64,000 nt of DNA from JBBBNV01 sp037137075 (GTDB lineage Bacteria > Bacillota > Bacilli > Paenibacillales > NBRC-103111): the NCBI RefSeq assembly GCF_037137075.1, contig NZ_JBBBNV010000002.1, positions 124,001-188,000 of the forward strand, given 5' to 3'. Shown piece by piece: positions 52,514 to 61,187 of the stretch. How positions within the stretch are numbered: position 1 is the first letter of the stretch; each line of letters opens with the position of its first letter. The position numbers were made by a program, and so were the translations under genes. The notes beneath the pieces are model-generated. The model saw nothing but the letters and a program-made list of their open reading frames with translations. It did not search any database and had not been told where the DNA came from.

Positions 52514-53158
52514 TTATTTCCAATCGGCTACGGTCTCAATAGGGAGACGGTAAGAAGGGTAGCCTTCTTTGGCTGCCTGGCCTATACTGATCAGCATGAT
52601 GGGCTGGTAACGATCCTTGTCCAAATCGAAGGCTTCAGCAATTTTGTCTTTTTCATAACCCCCGATTGGGTTGGTGTCATAGCCGTGTGCACGGGCAACC
52701 AGCATGAGTTGCATGGAGACGAGACCGGCATCGATCAAGTTGACATCACGCAGGTCAGCCGCCGAGATCGTATTGTAATAGGGTTTGACAAAATTCAATT
52801 GCATATCCATAACATCCTGCGGCATATAGCCAAGCTTAACCGCATTTTCAAAAATTTCATCGAGATACTCCACATTTTTCATATCGGCGAATACGGCTAT
52901 CACGGCGGAGGAGGTAAGCACCTGGGTTTGATTAAATTTAGCCAGCGAAGCAAGCTTTTCTTTGCCCTCCTTGCTTTCGATAACTAAAAAACGCCAAGGC
53001 TGCATGTTGATGGAGGAAGGAGCCCGCGTTGCTCCCATAAGAATATCGGTCATTTCCTCTTTGCTAATTTTCACTTCAGGGTTATAAGCCTTCACAGAAC
53101 GACGGCCGTAGGTGATTTCGCGAAAATCATTTGTTTTTTGAAATTTGCTTTTGCTCAT
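52514..53158 (-). CDS. Nitroreductase-family FMN oxidoreductase
   Basis: The protein has 214 residues. It shows GRRSVKAYNPEVKISKEEM (FMN phosphate-binding Arg-Arg-Ser), RAPSSINMQPWRFLVIES, DAGLVSMQLMLVARAHGYDT and NPIGGYEKDKI. The fold binds FMN and usually uses NAD(P)H to reduce quinones or nitro compounds. AAGGAG lies 11 bases before the ATG. It begins 23 bases after the MarR gene and so is likely cotranscribed with it and possibly with the monooxygenase gene. Confidence 0.92.
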   Translation of the reverse strand: MSKSKFQKTNDFREITYGRRSVKAYNPEVKISKEEMTDILMGATRAPSSINMQPWRFLVIESKEGKEKLASLAKFNQTQVLTSSAVIAVFADMKNVEYLDEIFENAVKLGYMPQDVMDMQLNFVKPYYNTISAADLRDVNLIDAGLVSMQLMLVARAHGYDTNPIGGYEKDKIAEAFDLDKDRYQPIMLISIGQAAKEGYPSYRLPIETVADWK

Positions 53159-53181
53159 GAGGTGAACAGCTCCTTGTTGAG

Positions 53182-53601
53182 TTAGATATTGTTTTGCATC
53201 CGCTCAAGATAATCGGCGAGGAGAGTCATTTCTTCTTTACTAAAGCCTTCCAACATCTGGCGTATAAAAAGTTCTTTCTCGATTTTGTAGCCTTCTATTC
53301 GCTGATGGCCTTCCTCAGATAAAGAAACAAAGGTTTCGCGATTATCGCCGGGATTTTTGCGCCGCGTAACCATGCCGTCAGCTTCGAGCTGCTTCAGGTG
53401 TCGGGTAATGGCGGCATTGTCAATCTGAATGCGCTTTTGCAGCATGGACTGGTTAATCTCGTCGACCTCGCATAGCTCATGCAGAATCGCCAGACGGGAC
53501 GAGCTAATTCCGGTACAATGCTCGAATTTGGGACGGATTTTGTTGCTCACGCCATGCAGCAGATTCAAGATTTGCTCCTCTTTGGAATGGTTGCGTGTCA
53601 T
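53182..53601 (-). CDS. MarR-family transcriptional regulator
   Basis: The protein has 139 residues. The winged helix is EINQSMLQKRIQIDNAAITR and HLKQLEADGMVTRRKNPGDN, and the wing is RETFVSLSEEG. A Cys lies at about residue 29 (EHCTGISSS), near the position used by one-Cys redox MarR proteins such as OhrR, though the context differs. The ATG at 53601 has GGGAGG at nine bases. It heads the nitroreductase group. Three regularly spaced operator-like boxes lie 63-104 bases upstream. Confidence 0.92.
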   Translation of the reverse strand: MTRNHSKEEQILNLLHGVSNKIRPKFEHCTGISSSRLAILHELCEVDEINQSMLQKRIQIDNAAITRHLKQLEADGMVTRRKNPGDNRETFVSLSEEGHQRIEGYKIEKELFIRQMLEGFSKEEMTLLADYLERMQNNI

Positions 53602-53663
53602 GATTACGGGCCTCCCGGGGGAAATTAAACAGGAATTCATCTGCAAGCAATTGCGGGTATTCC

Positions 53664-53705
53664 TTGATTGCTCAATGGTTGATGTATCAATTATTGATGA
53701 CTCAA
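53664..53705. promoter_or_regulatory. Three TTGA-N4-TCAA boxes at 15-bp period
   Basis: TTGATTGCTCAA (53664), TTGATGTATCAA (53679) and TTGATGACTCAA (53694) are each palindromic at the ends and start exactly 15 bases apart. A perfect ATCAATTATTGAT palindrome (53686-53698) bridges boxes 2 and 3. This is a likely operator array for the MarR protein. Confidence 0.7.
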
Positions 53706-53868
53706 TCAATATAACACGCGTATTTCTAATTTGCAACCCTGCAATGAACAATTCTAATCACTATCGGTATACCGGGATAGGGGAAGACACGTTTAGAACA
53801 GTAGATTCATGTATAATAGGGTTGAAAAAATAAATGAGAATCAGCGCACGCAGAAAGGAGCTGACAGC

Positions 53869-55023
53869 TTGAATCGTCGTGTAGCTCTCTATGATTGCGA
53901 CAGCCTCGAACGGATTGACTGGCCGGACACAGAGGATGGCCGCTATGCCAAGGCTTATCTGGAGCCGCTTATGCGCGAAGGGAGCAGGCGGTTCCTGCGT
54001 AATGTGGAAACAACACTGGTTGTTGCGCGGATAGACGATTTGGTTCTGCCCTTGACGATCAACGAAGGCGAATACAATAACGCTTATGTTTGTTCTCCGT
54101 ACACGCATTATGTTACTTATGCGAAGCAAGAGCTGGCTTTATTGAACCGTCCGACGGTGGAGAGAAGCTTGTCTGTGCTGCTCGATGCCTTGGGTTACTT
54201 GATGAAAAAATCGCATCTGAACCGGGTTGTGCACGTCAATAATTGGCTGTTGTCGACGAATCTGTACCCCCGGATTTCAGGCAGCCAGGCCAGGGCCGTT
54301 TTGAATGCGGTGCGGGATGCGTTTCCCGGGCACGCGATCGTGTTCCGCTCTGTATGTCCTTCGCTTCATCCGGAGATGACTGCCGCCTTGCGGGAGGCAG
54401 GCTGCAAGCTGGTGCCCAGCCGGCAAATTTATTTGTACCGGTCCAACGATCCGGCCTTCGGAAACGCCAAGGCACGCTGGCTCCTGAAGCGGGATTACGA
54501 GCTGCTCGCCCAAAACGGGTATGCCTTTGTTGCCGCGGCGGACATGACGGACGAGGACATATCCCGAATTGCCGAGCTGTACAGGCTGCTCTATTTGGAC
54601 AAATACTCCTATGACAACCCGCAATTCGATGAAGCGTTTATCCGTTTAGCCCTTCAAGCCGGGACGCTGACGCTGAACGGACTGCGCAAGGACGGGCGGC
54701 TCGATGCGGTGATGGGCTATTTTTATCGTAATGGGGTAATGACGACGCCTGTGTTCGGCTACGATACGGCGATGCCGCAATCTCTCGGGCTGTATCGTAT
54801 GCTGTCGGCCTGCCTGATCCATCAGGCCCGCGAAAGCGGCAATCTGCTCCATGAGAGTGCAGGCGCCGCCCAATTCAAACGAAATCGCGGGGCTATAGCC
54901 GATATGGAATATTCTGCGGTTTTCGACCGGCATTTGCCGCTTGGAAGACGCTGGTGCTGGTCGCTTCTGGAGCGGCTTTTGAACGGTATCGGTGTGCCGC
55001 TGATGCGCAAGCTTAAGCTATAG
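53869..55023 (+). CDS. Acetyltransferase-like (GNAT/BioF2-type) protein
   Basis: The protein has 384 residues with no signal peptide or membrane helix. The C-terminal half (about 215-370) looks like a GNAT or BioF2-type domain: NGLRKDGRLDAVMGYFYRNG, MPQSLGLYRMLSACLIHQAR and LLHESAGAAQFKRNRGAIAD, then MEYSAVFDRHLP. The N-terminal half begins NRRVALYDCDSLERIDWPDT and has no family I can name. The start is the TTG at 53869, eight bases after AGAAAGGAG; an ATG at 53809 has no site. It is divergent from the MarR gene and monocistronic. Confidence 0.7.
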   Translation: MNRRVALYDCDSLERIDWPDTEDGRYAKAYLEPLMREGSRRFLRNVETTLVVARIDDLVLPLTINEGEYNNAYVCSPYTHYVTYAKQELALLNRPTVERSLSVLLDALGYLMKKSHLNRVVHVNNWLLSTNLYPRISGSQARAVLNAVRDAFPGHAIVFRSVCPSLHPEMTAALREAGCKLVPSRQIYLYRSNDPAFGNAKARWLLKRDYELLAQNGYAFVAAADMTDEDISRIAELYRLLYLDKYSYDNPQFDEAFIRLALQAGTLTLNGLRKDGRLDAVMGYFYRNGVMTTPVFGYDTAMPQSLGLYRMLSACLIHQARESGNLLHESAGAAQFKRNRGAIADMEYSAVFDRHLPLGRRWCWSLLERLLNGIGVPLMRKLKL

Positions 55024-55090
55024 CCGGGCGAGCAGCCGGTAATGAAGACGGGGATTTTTGATGTAAACAGCAGCCGGGACCACTTAAAAT

Positions 55091-55135
55091 GACCTCAGCA
55101 TCCGCAGTCGGGCGCGGGACGAGGTCGTTTTTTTT
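55091..55135 (+). terminator. Terminator after the acetyltransferase-like gene
   Basis: GACCTC (55091-55096) pairs with GAGGTC (55121-55126) with partial inner pairing, followed by GTTTTTTTT. I see no gene in 55136-55360; TCATTTGACTCG is directly repeated near 55277-55300. Confidence 0.75.
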
Positions 55136-55360
55136 GCAGCCGGATTCCTGTTCGAAAGCGGCTCTCTATCGGCCATATTGCCCCGGTGCAGATGCATCCA
55201 TCCTGCAAAATTCGGTGCCGAATTGCAGGGTAAGCTGCTGTATCGCTTCCCCTACCGGAATTAGGGCAAGGGTACCATCATTTGACTCGTCATTTGACTC
55301 GGGACTCCAAAACAGAGGCGGACTTAAAAAACAGCTGACCGGATTCCTTCGGCATCGATA

Positions 55361-55389
55361 TTGACATGAAATAGGAACAATGATATAAA
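55361..55389 (+). promoter_or_regulatory. Sigma-A promoter of htpG
   Basis: TTGACA (55361-55366) and TATAAA (55384-55389) are separated by 17 bases. The start of transcription would fall at or just before the CIRCE element. Confidence 0.87.
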
Positions 55390-55397
55390 AGTTACGA

Positions 55398-55424
55398 ATA
55401 GCACTCGAAGGTCGAGAGTGCTAA
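55398..55424 (+). promoter_or_regulatory. CIRCE element (HrcA operator)
   Basis: ATAGCACTC, nine bases, GAGTGCTAA matches the CIRCE consensus TTAGCACTC-N9-GAGTGCTAA with a single mismatch at the first position. It lies eight bases past the -10 box and 49 bases before the htpG start, the normal position for HrcA repression. Confidence 0.93.
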
Positions 55425-55473
55425 TATACCAGGATCAATGGCATCCGTCTTCAAACTGAAAGGAGCGTTCCGA

Positions 55474-57354
55474 GTGGAAAAGAAACAGTTTCAGGCAGAA
55501 TCCAAACGATTATTGGAGATGATGATTAATTCCATCTACACGCAGAAGGAAATTTTTTTACGAGAGCTGATCTCGAATGCTAGCGATGCAATCGATAAAA
55601 TTTACTACAAAGCATTGACGGACGATAAGCTTGTTTTTGACAAGGACAATTACTATATTAAGGTCGTTGCCGACAAGGAGAACCGGACACTGACACTTAA
55701 GGACACCGGGATCGGGATGACGAAGGAGGAGCTGGAAAGCCATCTGGGCGTCATCGCCAAGAGCGGCTCGCTAGCCTTCAAGAAGGAGAACGAAGTACAG
55801 GATGGGCACACCATCATCGGCCAATTCGGCGTTGGCTTCTACTCGGCGTTTATGGTTGCTGACGTGGTGACGGTAATCAGTAAGCCGCTGGAAGGGGAAG
55901 GTGCCTACAAATGGGAGTCGACCGGCGCGGACGGCTATACCCTGGAGCCGGCAGAGAAGGATTCCGTGGGTACGGACATTATTCTCAAAATCAAAGCCAA
56001 TACGGAAGAGGAGAGCTACGACGAGTTTCTGGAGGAATACCGCCTCAAAAGCATCATCAAAAAGTATTCCGACTTCATCCGTTATCCGATCAAAATGGAT
56101 GTGTCCGGCAAGCGCCTGAAGGAAGGCAGCGAGAGCGAGTTCGAGGACTACACGGAAGAGCAGCGCGTCAACAGCATGGTGCCGATTTGGCGCAAAAACA
56201 AAAACGAGCTGAAAACCGAAGACTATGAAAACTTCTATGCCGAGAAGCGCTACGGCTTCGACAAGCCGCTGAAGCACATTCATATCAGTGCGGACGGTAC
56301 GGTTGTTTATCAGGCGATTTTGTTTGTTCCGGAAAGCATGCCCTTTGACTACTACACCAAGGAGTTCGAAAAGGGGCTTGAGCTGTACGCCAACGGCGTC
56401 CTGATTATGGACAAATGCGCCGATCTGCTCCCGGATTATTTCAGCTTTGTCAAAGGGATGGTCGATTCGGAGAGCCTGTCGCTCAACATCTCCCGGGAAA
56501 TGCTGCAGCATGACCGCCAGCTGAAGCTGATTGCCAAAAACATCGAGAGCAAAATCAAAAGCCAGCTGCTCAGCCTGCTGAAGGACGAGCGTGAGAAATA
56601 CGAGAAGTTCTACGGCTCGTTCGGCAGACAGCTCAAATTCGGGGTGTACAGCGATTACGGCACGCATAAGGACACGCTGCAGGATCTCCTCCTGTTCACC
56701 TCCTCCAAGGAAAAGAAGCTGGTGACGCTGGCGGAGTATGTCGCAGCCATGCCGGAGGATCAAAAATACATTTACTACGCGACCGGTCCGTCCCATGAGC
56801 GCATCGAGAAGCTGCCGCAGACCGAGCTGGTGGCGGAAAAAGGCTATGAGATTCTGTACTTAACCGACGATATTGACGAGTTCGCCATCAAAATGCTGAT
56901 GAGCTACAAGGAGAAGGAATTCAAGTCGGTTTCCAGCAGCGATCTGGGCATCGAAACGGACGAGTCCGAGAATAAAGAGGATGCGGAGCAGAACGCGCAT
57001 CAGGAGCTTTTTGACCATATGAAAGCTCAGCTGGCCGACAAGGTGACGAAGGTCAAAGCGTCCAAGCGCCTGAGATCTCATCCGGTCTGCCTGTCCACAG
57101 ACGGCGAGCTGACGATTGAAATGGAGAAAATCCTGAACGCCATGCCGAACAATCCGAACGTCAAGGCGGAGAAGGTGCTGGAAATCAACGTTCAGCACAG
57201 CGTATTCCAGTCGCTGCTGGATGCATACGCGAAGGATAAAGAGAAGCTGAACCTGTACACGGCGCTTCTGTACAACCAGGCGCTGCTGATTGAAGGCTTG
57301 CCGCTGCAGGATCCGGTTGAATTTACGAACGATATTTGCAAAATCATGGTGTAA
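55474..57354 (+). CDS. htpG: Hsp90 chaperone HtpG
   Basis: The protein has 626 residues, the usual HtpG length. The GHKL ATPase domain shows RELISNASDAIDKIYY, LKDTGIGMTKEELESHLG, IAKSGS and GQFGVGFYSAFMVAD. The middle domain carries the catalytic-loop Arg region (LSLNISREMLQHDRQLKLI), and the C-terminal dimerisation domain is complete. The GTG at 55474 is eight bases from AAAGGAG, and the protein then begins EKKQFQAES as in homologues; the ATG at 55438 would add 12 residues without a site. Control by CIRCE/HrcA is inferred. Confidence 0.97.
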   Translation: MEKKQFQAESKRLLEMMINSIYTQKEIFLRELISNASDAIDKIYYKALTDDKLVFDKDNYYIKVVADKENRTLTLKDTGIGMTKEELESHLGVIAKSGSLAFKKENEVQDGHTIIGQFGVGFYSAFMVADVVTVISKPLEGEGAYKWESTGADGYTLEPAEKDSVGTDIILKIKANTEEESYDEFLEEYRLKSIIKKYSDFIRYPIKMDVSGKRLKEGSESEFEDYTEEQRVNSMVPIWRKNKNELKTEDYENFYAEKRYGFDKPLKHIHISADGTVVYQAILFVPESMPFDYYTKEFEKGLELYANGVLIMDKCADLLPDYFSFVKGMVDSESLSLNISREMLQHDRQLKLIAKNIESKIKSQLLSLLKDEREKYEKFYGSFGRQLKFGVYSDYGTHKDTLQDLLLFTSSKEKKLVTLAEYVAAMPEDQKYIYYATGPSHERIEKLPQTELVAEKGYEILYLTDDIDEFAIKMLMSYKEKEFKSVSSSDLGIETDESENKEDAEQNAHQELFDHMKAQLADKVTKVKASKRLRSHPVCLSTDGELTIEMEKILNAMPNNPNVKAEKVLEINVQHSVFQSLLDAYAKDKEKLNLYTALLYNQALLIEGLPLQDPVEFTNDICKIMV

Positions 57355-57383
57355 GCCGGGAAACAGGCCTCCTGGTCGAAACG

Positions 57384-57418
57384 AAGCTGCAGTCCCCTGG
57401 GGGGCCGCAGCTTTTTTT
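57384..57418 (+). terminator. Terminator of htpG
   Basis: AAGCTGC pairs with GCAGCTT with an inner CCCC/GGGG pairing, followed by a run of T. Confidence 0.92.
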
Positions 57419-57518
57419 GTGCGAATTGACTTTATATGACAGGCTTTGTACCCTCAATAGAGGGATAGAAATCCGAGCTTAGGCAAGTGAAATAAGCTTA
57501 AAACATGGAGGCATGAAT

Positions 57519-58322
57519 ATGGATCGCAAAGCCAGGAAAATTTTGCTCGACACCTTCTGGAGCAGTGCGGGCTGGAAAAGCGGGGTCCAGTTCTCAGGGG
57601 AAGCCTTCGAATATGCCAAAAGCCAGGGGGTCATGTTCGATCCCCTTACCATCAGTCACGATGATGCGGTCCGGCAGCTGGTGGAGCTGCACCGGACGAT
57701 TCCGAGGCGCCGTGTGGCCCGGGCTTTTCTGCACAGCCTGTCGACCCGGAAGGTGTATCTGCGCAGCGCGCTGTCGAGCTGGGTCCTGACGCAGCATTTG
57801 GCGGCGCATGCTTTTGAAAGCAATGTCGGCCGTCCGGGGAACGGGCCGGGACTTCCGCAGGCGATGTATGGCGACTGTTACGTTTGTGACCGCTGCCGGG
57901 TAGCGTCCCGTCAGGCGTATAACGGCGAAGACCTTAATGTGCTTCAGTTCGAACGGGTCAAATGGGGCGGCATCCGGCTGAACATGCTGCTGTACTGCCT
58001 GCTGGACCTGCAGTTCCTGCCTGAAGAGGAGCCCGAGGTTACGGCGGAGGACATTGGGCTGCTGCAGGCGATTCTGGATACCATTGCAAGCAGCAGTCCG
58101 GAGGACACACCGCGTAAGCTGGAAAAGCGTTTAAACGGTGTTTTCCCGAGCAGCAAGCAGGAGCGGGATGTGCTGCTGGAGATACTCGCGTATGCCGGCA
58201 TACTGGTTCCCGCCCCGGAGCCGCGAAAAGGCGGCGGGAACTCGGATTTTTTTGCGGTTATAAACTGGCGCGGAATAGATGGCTATTCGGAGCAGGCTGT
58301 ACAGGAATTGTTTGCTGATTAG
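57519..58322 (+). CDS. Protein of unknown function with CxxCxxC motif
   Basis: The protein has 267 residues, soluble. The N-terminal half is basic and helical (DRKARKILLDTFWSSAGWK, RRRVARAFLHSLSTRKVYL). CYVCDRC near residues 119-125 could bind a metal or form a disulphide. The C-terminal part is acidic and ends DFFAVINWRGIDGYSEQAVQ. I do not recognise a family. Two ATGs are possible (57513, 57519); GGAGG spacing favours 57519. It is monocistronic between htpG and a hairpin. Confidence 0.75.
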   Translation: MDRKARKILLDTFWSSAGWKSGVQFSGEAFEYAKSQGVMFDPLTISHDDAVRQLVELHRTIPRRRVARAFLHSLSTRKVYLRSALSSWVLTQHLAAHAFESNVGRPGNGPGLPQAMYGDCYVCDRCRVASRQAYNGEDLNVLQFERVKWGGIRLNMLLYCLLDLQFLPEEEPEVTAEDIGLLQAILDTIASSSPEDTPRKLEKRLNGVFPSSKQERDVLLEILAYAGILVPAPEPRKGGGNSDFFAVINWRGIDGYSEQAVQELFAD

Positions 58323-58521
58323 GGAGCGGCAGCGGCTGCTTCCTGTCTTACAGCCGGGGAGGAAAGCAGCTGCCTTCGGCAGAGCTGATCTCCAAGGCGA
58401 GCCTGAGCTAACTGAGGAGCGAGCGGCCGTTACCGTTGGTGCAGCGCTGCTCTCCCACGGCTCTCTGTAGGTCTTCCAGCTGCTTCGGCCAAGCAAGCTA
58501 TAGCTTCTATATGAAATGAAT

Positions 58522-58574
58522 AAAGAGCCCTTCATCCTCCCGTAACATGCGGACGCAGGATGAAGGGGCTCTTT
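58522..58574. terminator. Long hairpin between convergent genes
   Basis: AAAGAGCCCTTCATCCT (58522-58538) pairs with AGGATGAAGGGGCTCTTT (58557-58574). It is flanked by A and T on both sides and can serve both the plus-strand gene and the minus-strand GTPase gene. Confidence 0.8.
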
Positions 58575-58600
58575 GTGCGGGCCGGGTCGCTTCTCTTTCC

Positions 58601-58660
58601 GCACCGCGCGCAGCTCCCGGCGCGCGGTGTTTCGCTGCATGACGGCGGTCGGTCGACCAC
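58601..58660 (+). repeat. Dispersed intergenic repeat, copy D
   Basis: Copy of the ~55-base repeat, with core GCGCGCGGTGTTTCGCTGCA then TGACGGCGGTCGGTCGACC. It ends eight bases past the stop of the minus-strand GTPase gene, with the hairpin on its far side. Confidence 0.9.
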
Positions 58661-58667
58661 AAGCGGC

Positions 58668-59669
58668 CTAGGTCACCGCGCAGGAGGCGAACTGCTCGCG
58701 GAACCAGGCTTCATCCAGGCGCCGGCCGATGATGACGAATTCGCTGCGGCGGGGCTCGCTGTCGCGCCATTCCCGATCCGCATGGGCATGGAACAGCATG
58801 TGGATTCCTTGGAATACGACACGCTGCTCTACACCGTGAATATTCAGGACTCCCTTGTACCGGAACGTGTCCGGGCCATGCTCCGTAAGCCATTGCCCGA
58901 TAAACTGCTCCATTTTTTTCAAATCCAGCGCACGATCCTCCCGGAGAACCAGCGAAAATACGTCATCGTGATGGTGATGATGGCTGTCCTTCAGGAAATT
59001 CGGCTCCAGCACCAGCTTTTGCTCCAGATCAAAGGCATGGAGACCGAGCACTTTGTCAAGGTCAATCGCAGACTGCTGCGTGCGGTAGATCGCGCTGGCG
59101 GGATTGATTGCCCGCAGCCGCTGCTCCAGCCGGTCCAGCTCGTTCGCTTCGGCCAAATCTGTCTTATTCAGCAAAATAACATCGGCAAAAGCGACCTGCT
59201 CCAGCGCCTCGTGACCGTCATCCAGGTGTATGCCGGCATGTCTTGCATCAACAACGGTCACGATCGCATCCAACCGGTAGAAGGCGGCAATGTCCGGGTC
59301 CGTAAAAAAGGTTTGAGCCACCGGCGCGGGATCGGCCATCCCGGTCGTTTCAATTATTACCCGGTCGAAGGTAATCCGGCGTTGGCCAGAGCCGATTCTC
59401 GCTGCCATCAGGTCGCCCAGAATGCGGATTAGATCGCTGCGCACTGTGCAGCAGATGCAGCCGTTGTTCATCTCGAATATTTCTTCATCCGCATGTACAA
59501 TGAGCTGGCCGTCAATACCGGCTTCGCCGAATTCGTTGACGATAACAGCAATTTGATGGCCGTGGTGAGCCGTTAAAATGTGATTCAGTAGCGTGGTCTT
59601 GCCTGCGCCGAGGAAGCCGGTCAGCACGGTGACAGGAAGCCGCGGGTCATCGGAAAATGAATTTGACAT
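58668..59669 (-). CDS. COG0523/CobW-family GTPase, probable zinc chaperone
   Basis: The protein has 333 residues. The P-loop is VLTGFLGAGKTTLLNHIL and the metal motif is NNGCICCTVRSDL (CICC). The G-domain NKTD (LLNKTDLAEAN) is present, and a His-rich stretch DSHHHHHDD (about residue 232) precedes the CobW C-terminal domain (YKGVLNIHGVEQRVVFQGIH). A Zur box lies 36 bases before the start, placing it in the zinc-limitation response; members are thought to deliver zinc to enzymes. A GGAGTTCCC-type site precedes the ATG. Confidence 0.9.
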   Translation of the reverse strand: MSNSFSDDPRLPVTVLTGFLGAGKTTLLNHILTAHHGHQIAVIVNEFGEAGIDGQLIVHADEEIFEMNNGCICCTVRSDLIRILGDLMAARIGSGQRRITFDRVIIETTGMADPAPVAQTFFTDPDIAAFYRLDAIVTVVDARHAGIHLDDGHEALEQVAFADVILLNKTDLAEANELDRLEQRLRAINPASAIYRTQQSAIDLDKVLGLHAFDLEQKLVLEPNFLKDSHHHHHDDVFSLVLREDRALDLKKMEQFIGQWLTEHGPDTFRYKGVLNIHGVEQRVVFQGIHMLFHAHADREWRDSEPRRSEFVIIGRRLDEAWFREQFASCAVT

Positions 59670-59704
59670 CGCGAAGGGAACTCCTTTATAGTATGGTTTA
59701 TTAA

Positions 59705-59719
59705 TAGTAATAATTACGA
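59705..59719. promoter_or_regulatory. Zur box 1
   Basis: TAGTAATAATTACGA differs from the Bacillus Zur core TCGTAATNATTACGA at one base. It lies between the first GTPase gene (minus) and the second (plus). Confidence 0.82.
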
Positions 59720-59817
59720 ATAATAAAAAGTATAAATTTCCATTGCCAACTTGTCAAACAGGGTTTGACCGACGCCACGCAGTGCCGCAACACGCGCTTG
59801 GGATTCGCGCGCGTTGG

Positions 59818-59879
59818 AAGGAACAGACGAACAGACACGGCCAATTGCCGACATGTGCCGTCCCTGTATCTGTTCCTTT
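59818..59879. terminator. Long imperfect hairpin between GTPase genes
   Basis: AAGGAACAGA (59818-59827) pairs with TCTGTTCCTTT (59869-59879) around a loop with further pairing (ACGGC/GCCGT). Its role between two divergent genes is unclear; it could be part of a leader. Confidence 0.4.
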
Positions 59880-59994
59880 ATCCTAGGACGGAGTAAAGCA
59901 TTGGTTGAAGGACAGATTCTCGTAATGGATGCCGCAGAGAAGCACCGAGCGGAACGGCAAGGAGTGGCAAGGAATGGAAGGAGAATAAAGCAGG

Positions 59995-61044
59995 ATGAAG
60001 CGGGTCATTCCGATTTACATTCTTACCGGCTTTCTGGGCAGCGGCAAATCGACCCTGCTCACGAAAGCACTGGATTATTACCGGCACACAGGGCGCAGGC
60101 CGGCTGTAATCATGAATGAGCTCGGCAGCGTGAATTTGGATGGGCTGCTGGTTGATGGGAGCATCCCGATGGAGGAGGTGCTCAGCGGCTGTATTTGCTG
60201 CACCTCGCTTGGCGATTTAAGTATGGCCATCCGCAATTTGATAGAGCTGCATAACCCGGATGTGCTGTTTATCGAAGCTACCGGTGTGGCCAATCCGCTG
60301 CCGCTGCTCGACACGGTAAGCGATGCTTCTCTTATTGTGCCGGTGCGGATTGAGCAGGTGATTACCGTCATTGACGGTATGCAGCTGCTGAATCACCAAC
60401 GGCACGGTCTTGACGAGACGCAGCAGCTGCTGGAGGACCAGATTCGGGGCGGCACGCTGCTGCTGCTGAATAAGGCGGATCTGCTCCAGGAACACGAGCT
60501 GCAGGAGGCTGAACGGCTAATTCGCACGTGGAACCCGCATGCGGTGCTGCAAAAAACCTTGTACAGCACCATAAATTTTGAGCAGATGGAGCAAGCTTCC
60601 GATGAGCCTGTTCGGAGTGGACGGAGCCCGGAAGACAGCCGGGTATGGCGGCCGAAACACGCTTTGCCGGAACCGGAACACGGAGCTTCAGCCCCGTATC
60701 ATTCCTATGAGCATGTTGCGGTACATACGGTGTATGTGGACCAGCCGGTGGAACGGGCCGCCTTCGAGCGGATGATTTCCCGGCTGCCGCGGCACATATA
60801 CCGGGCCAAGGGCATTCTCCGGTTTGCGGACAACGGGGAGGAGCAGTTTATTTTTCAATATGCATACGGGGACATGCAGCTATATGCCATTCGTCCGCGC
60901 GCGACGATAGCCGATGTTCTTGTATTTATCGGGGAGCATGTTTCCAAGCTGCAGCTGCAATCGCTGCTTCTTCCGGTTCTGTCCCGGCAGCGTCCGCCTC
61001 ACCTGCCCCGGACATTAAAACGAGGCTCAGCAAAGCCGGTTTAA
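59995..61044 (+). CDS. COG0523/CobW-family GTPase, second copy
   Basis: The protein has 349 residues. It has IYILTGFLGSGKSTLLTKAL (P-loop), LSGCICCTSLGDL (CICC metal site), IEATGVANP and LLLLNKADLLQE. A low-complexity linker (residues about 205-240) precedes the C-terminal CobW domain (LPRHIYRAKGILRFADNGEE). It is only distantly alike to the first copy and lacks its His stretch, so this is a different subfamily rather than a recent duplicate. An AAGGAG site lies 11 bases upstream. It is followed by the znuA gene with its own Zur boxes. Confidence 0.88.
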   Translation: MKRVIPIYILTGFLGSGKSTLLTKALDYYRHTGRRPAVIMNELGSVNLDGLLVDGSIPMEEVLSGCICCTSLGDLSMAIRNLIELHNPDVLFIEATGVANPLPLLDTVSDASLIVPVRIEQVITVIDGMQLLNHQRHGLDETQQLLEDQIRGGTLLLLNKADLLQEHELQEAERLIRTWNPHAVLQKTLYSTINFEQMEQASDEPVRSGRSPEDSRVWRPKHALPEPEHGASAPYHSYEHVAVHTVYVDQPVERAAFERMISRLPRHIYRAKGILRFADNGEEQFIFQYAYGDMQLYAIRPRATIADVLVFIGEHVSKLQLQSLLLPVLSRQRPPHLPRTLKRGSAKPV

Positions 61045-61084
61045 CGGCCGGAAGACAGGGGTTCGGAGGCGGCGTGACGTCTTA

Positions 61085-61099
61085 TCGTAAAAATTACTA
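61085..61099. promoter_or_regulatory. Zur box 2 (upstream of znuA)
   Basis: TCGTAAAAATTACTA is a weaker match to the Zur core (mismatches in the right arm), 89 bases before the znuA start. Confidence 0.65.
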
Positions 61100-61142
61100 T
61101 TTACAAAACGATTTTCATTCAGTATGATAGTCCAAGAGAATT

Positions 61143-61157
61143 TCGTAATGATTACAA
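61143..61157. promoter_or_regulatory. Zur box 3 (upstream of znuA)
   Basis: TCGTAATGATTACAA matches the Zur core TCGTAATNATTACGA at all but one position. A TATGAT -10-like box lies just before it (61133-61138), so Zur would block transcription from that promoter. Confidence 0.82.
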
Positions 61158-61187
61158 TTTGGAATGGTGTATGGAGGTTGAATTTTA

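Noticed and set aside
55771..56796. Minus-strand frame opposite htpG
   Set aside because: Antisense to conserved HtpG domains; codon pattern is that of the complementary strand.
59818..59879. Zinc- or metal-sensing leader before the second CobW-type gene
   Set aside because: Only a long imperfect hairpin is visible; no known aptamer motif was recognised, so it is listed just as a hairpin.
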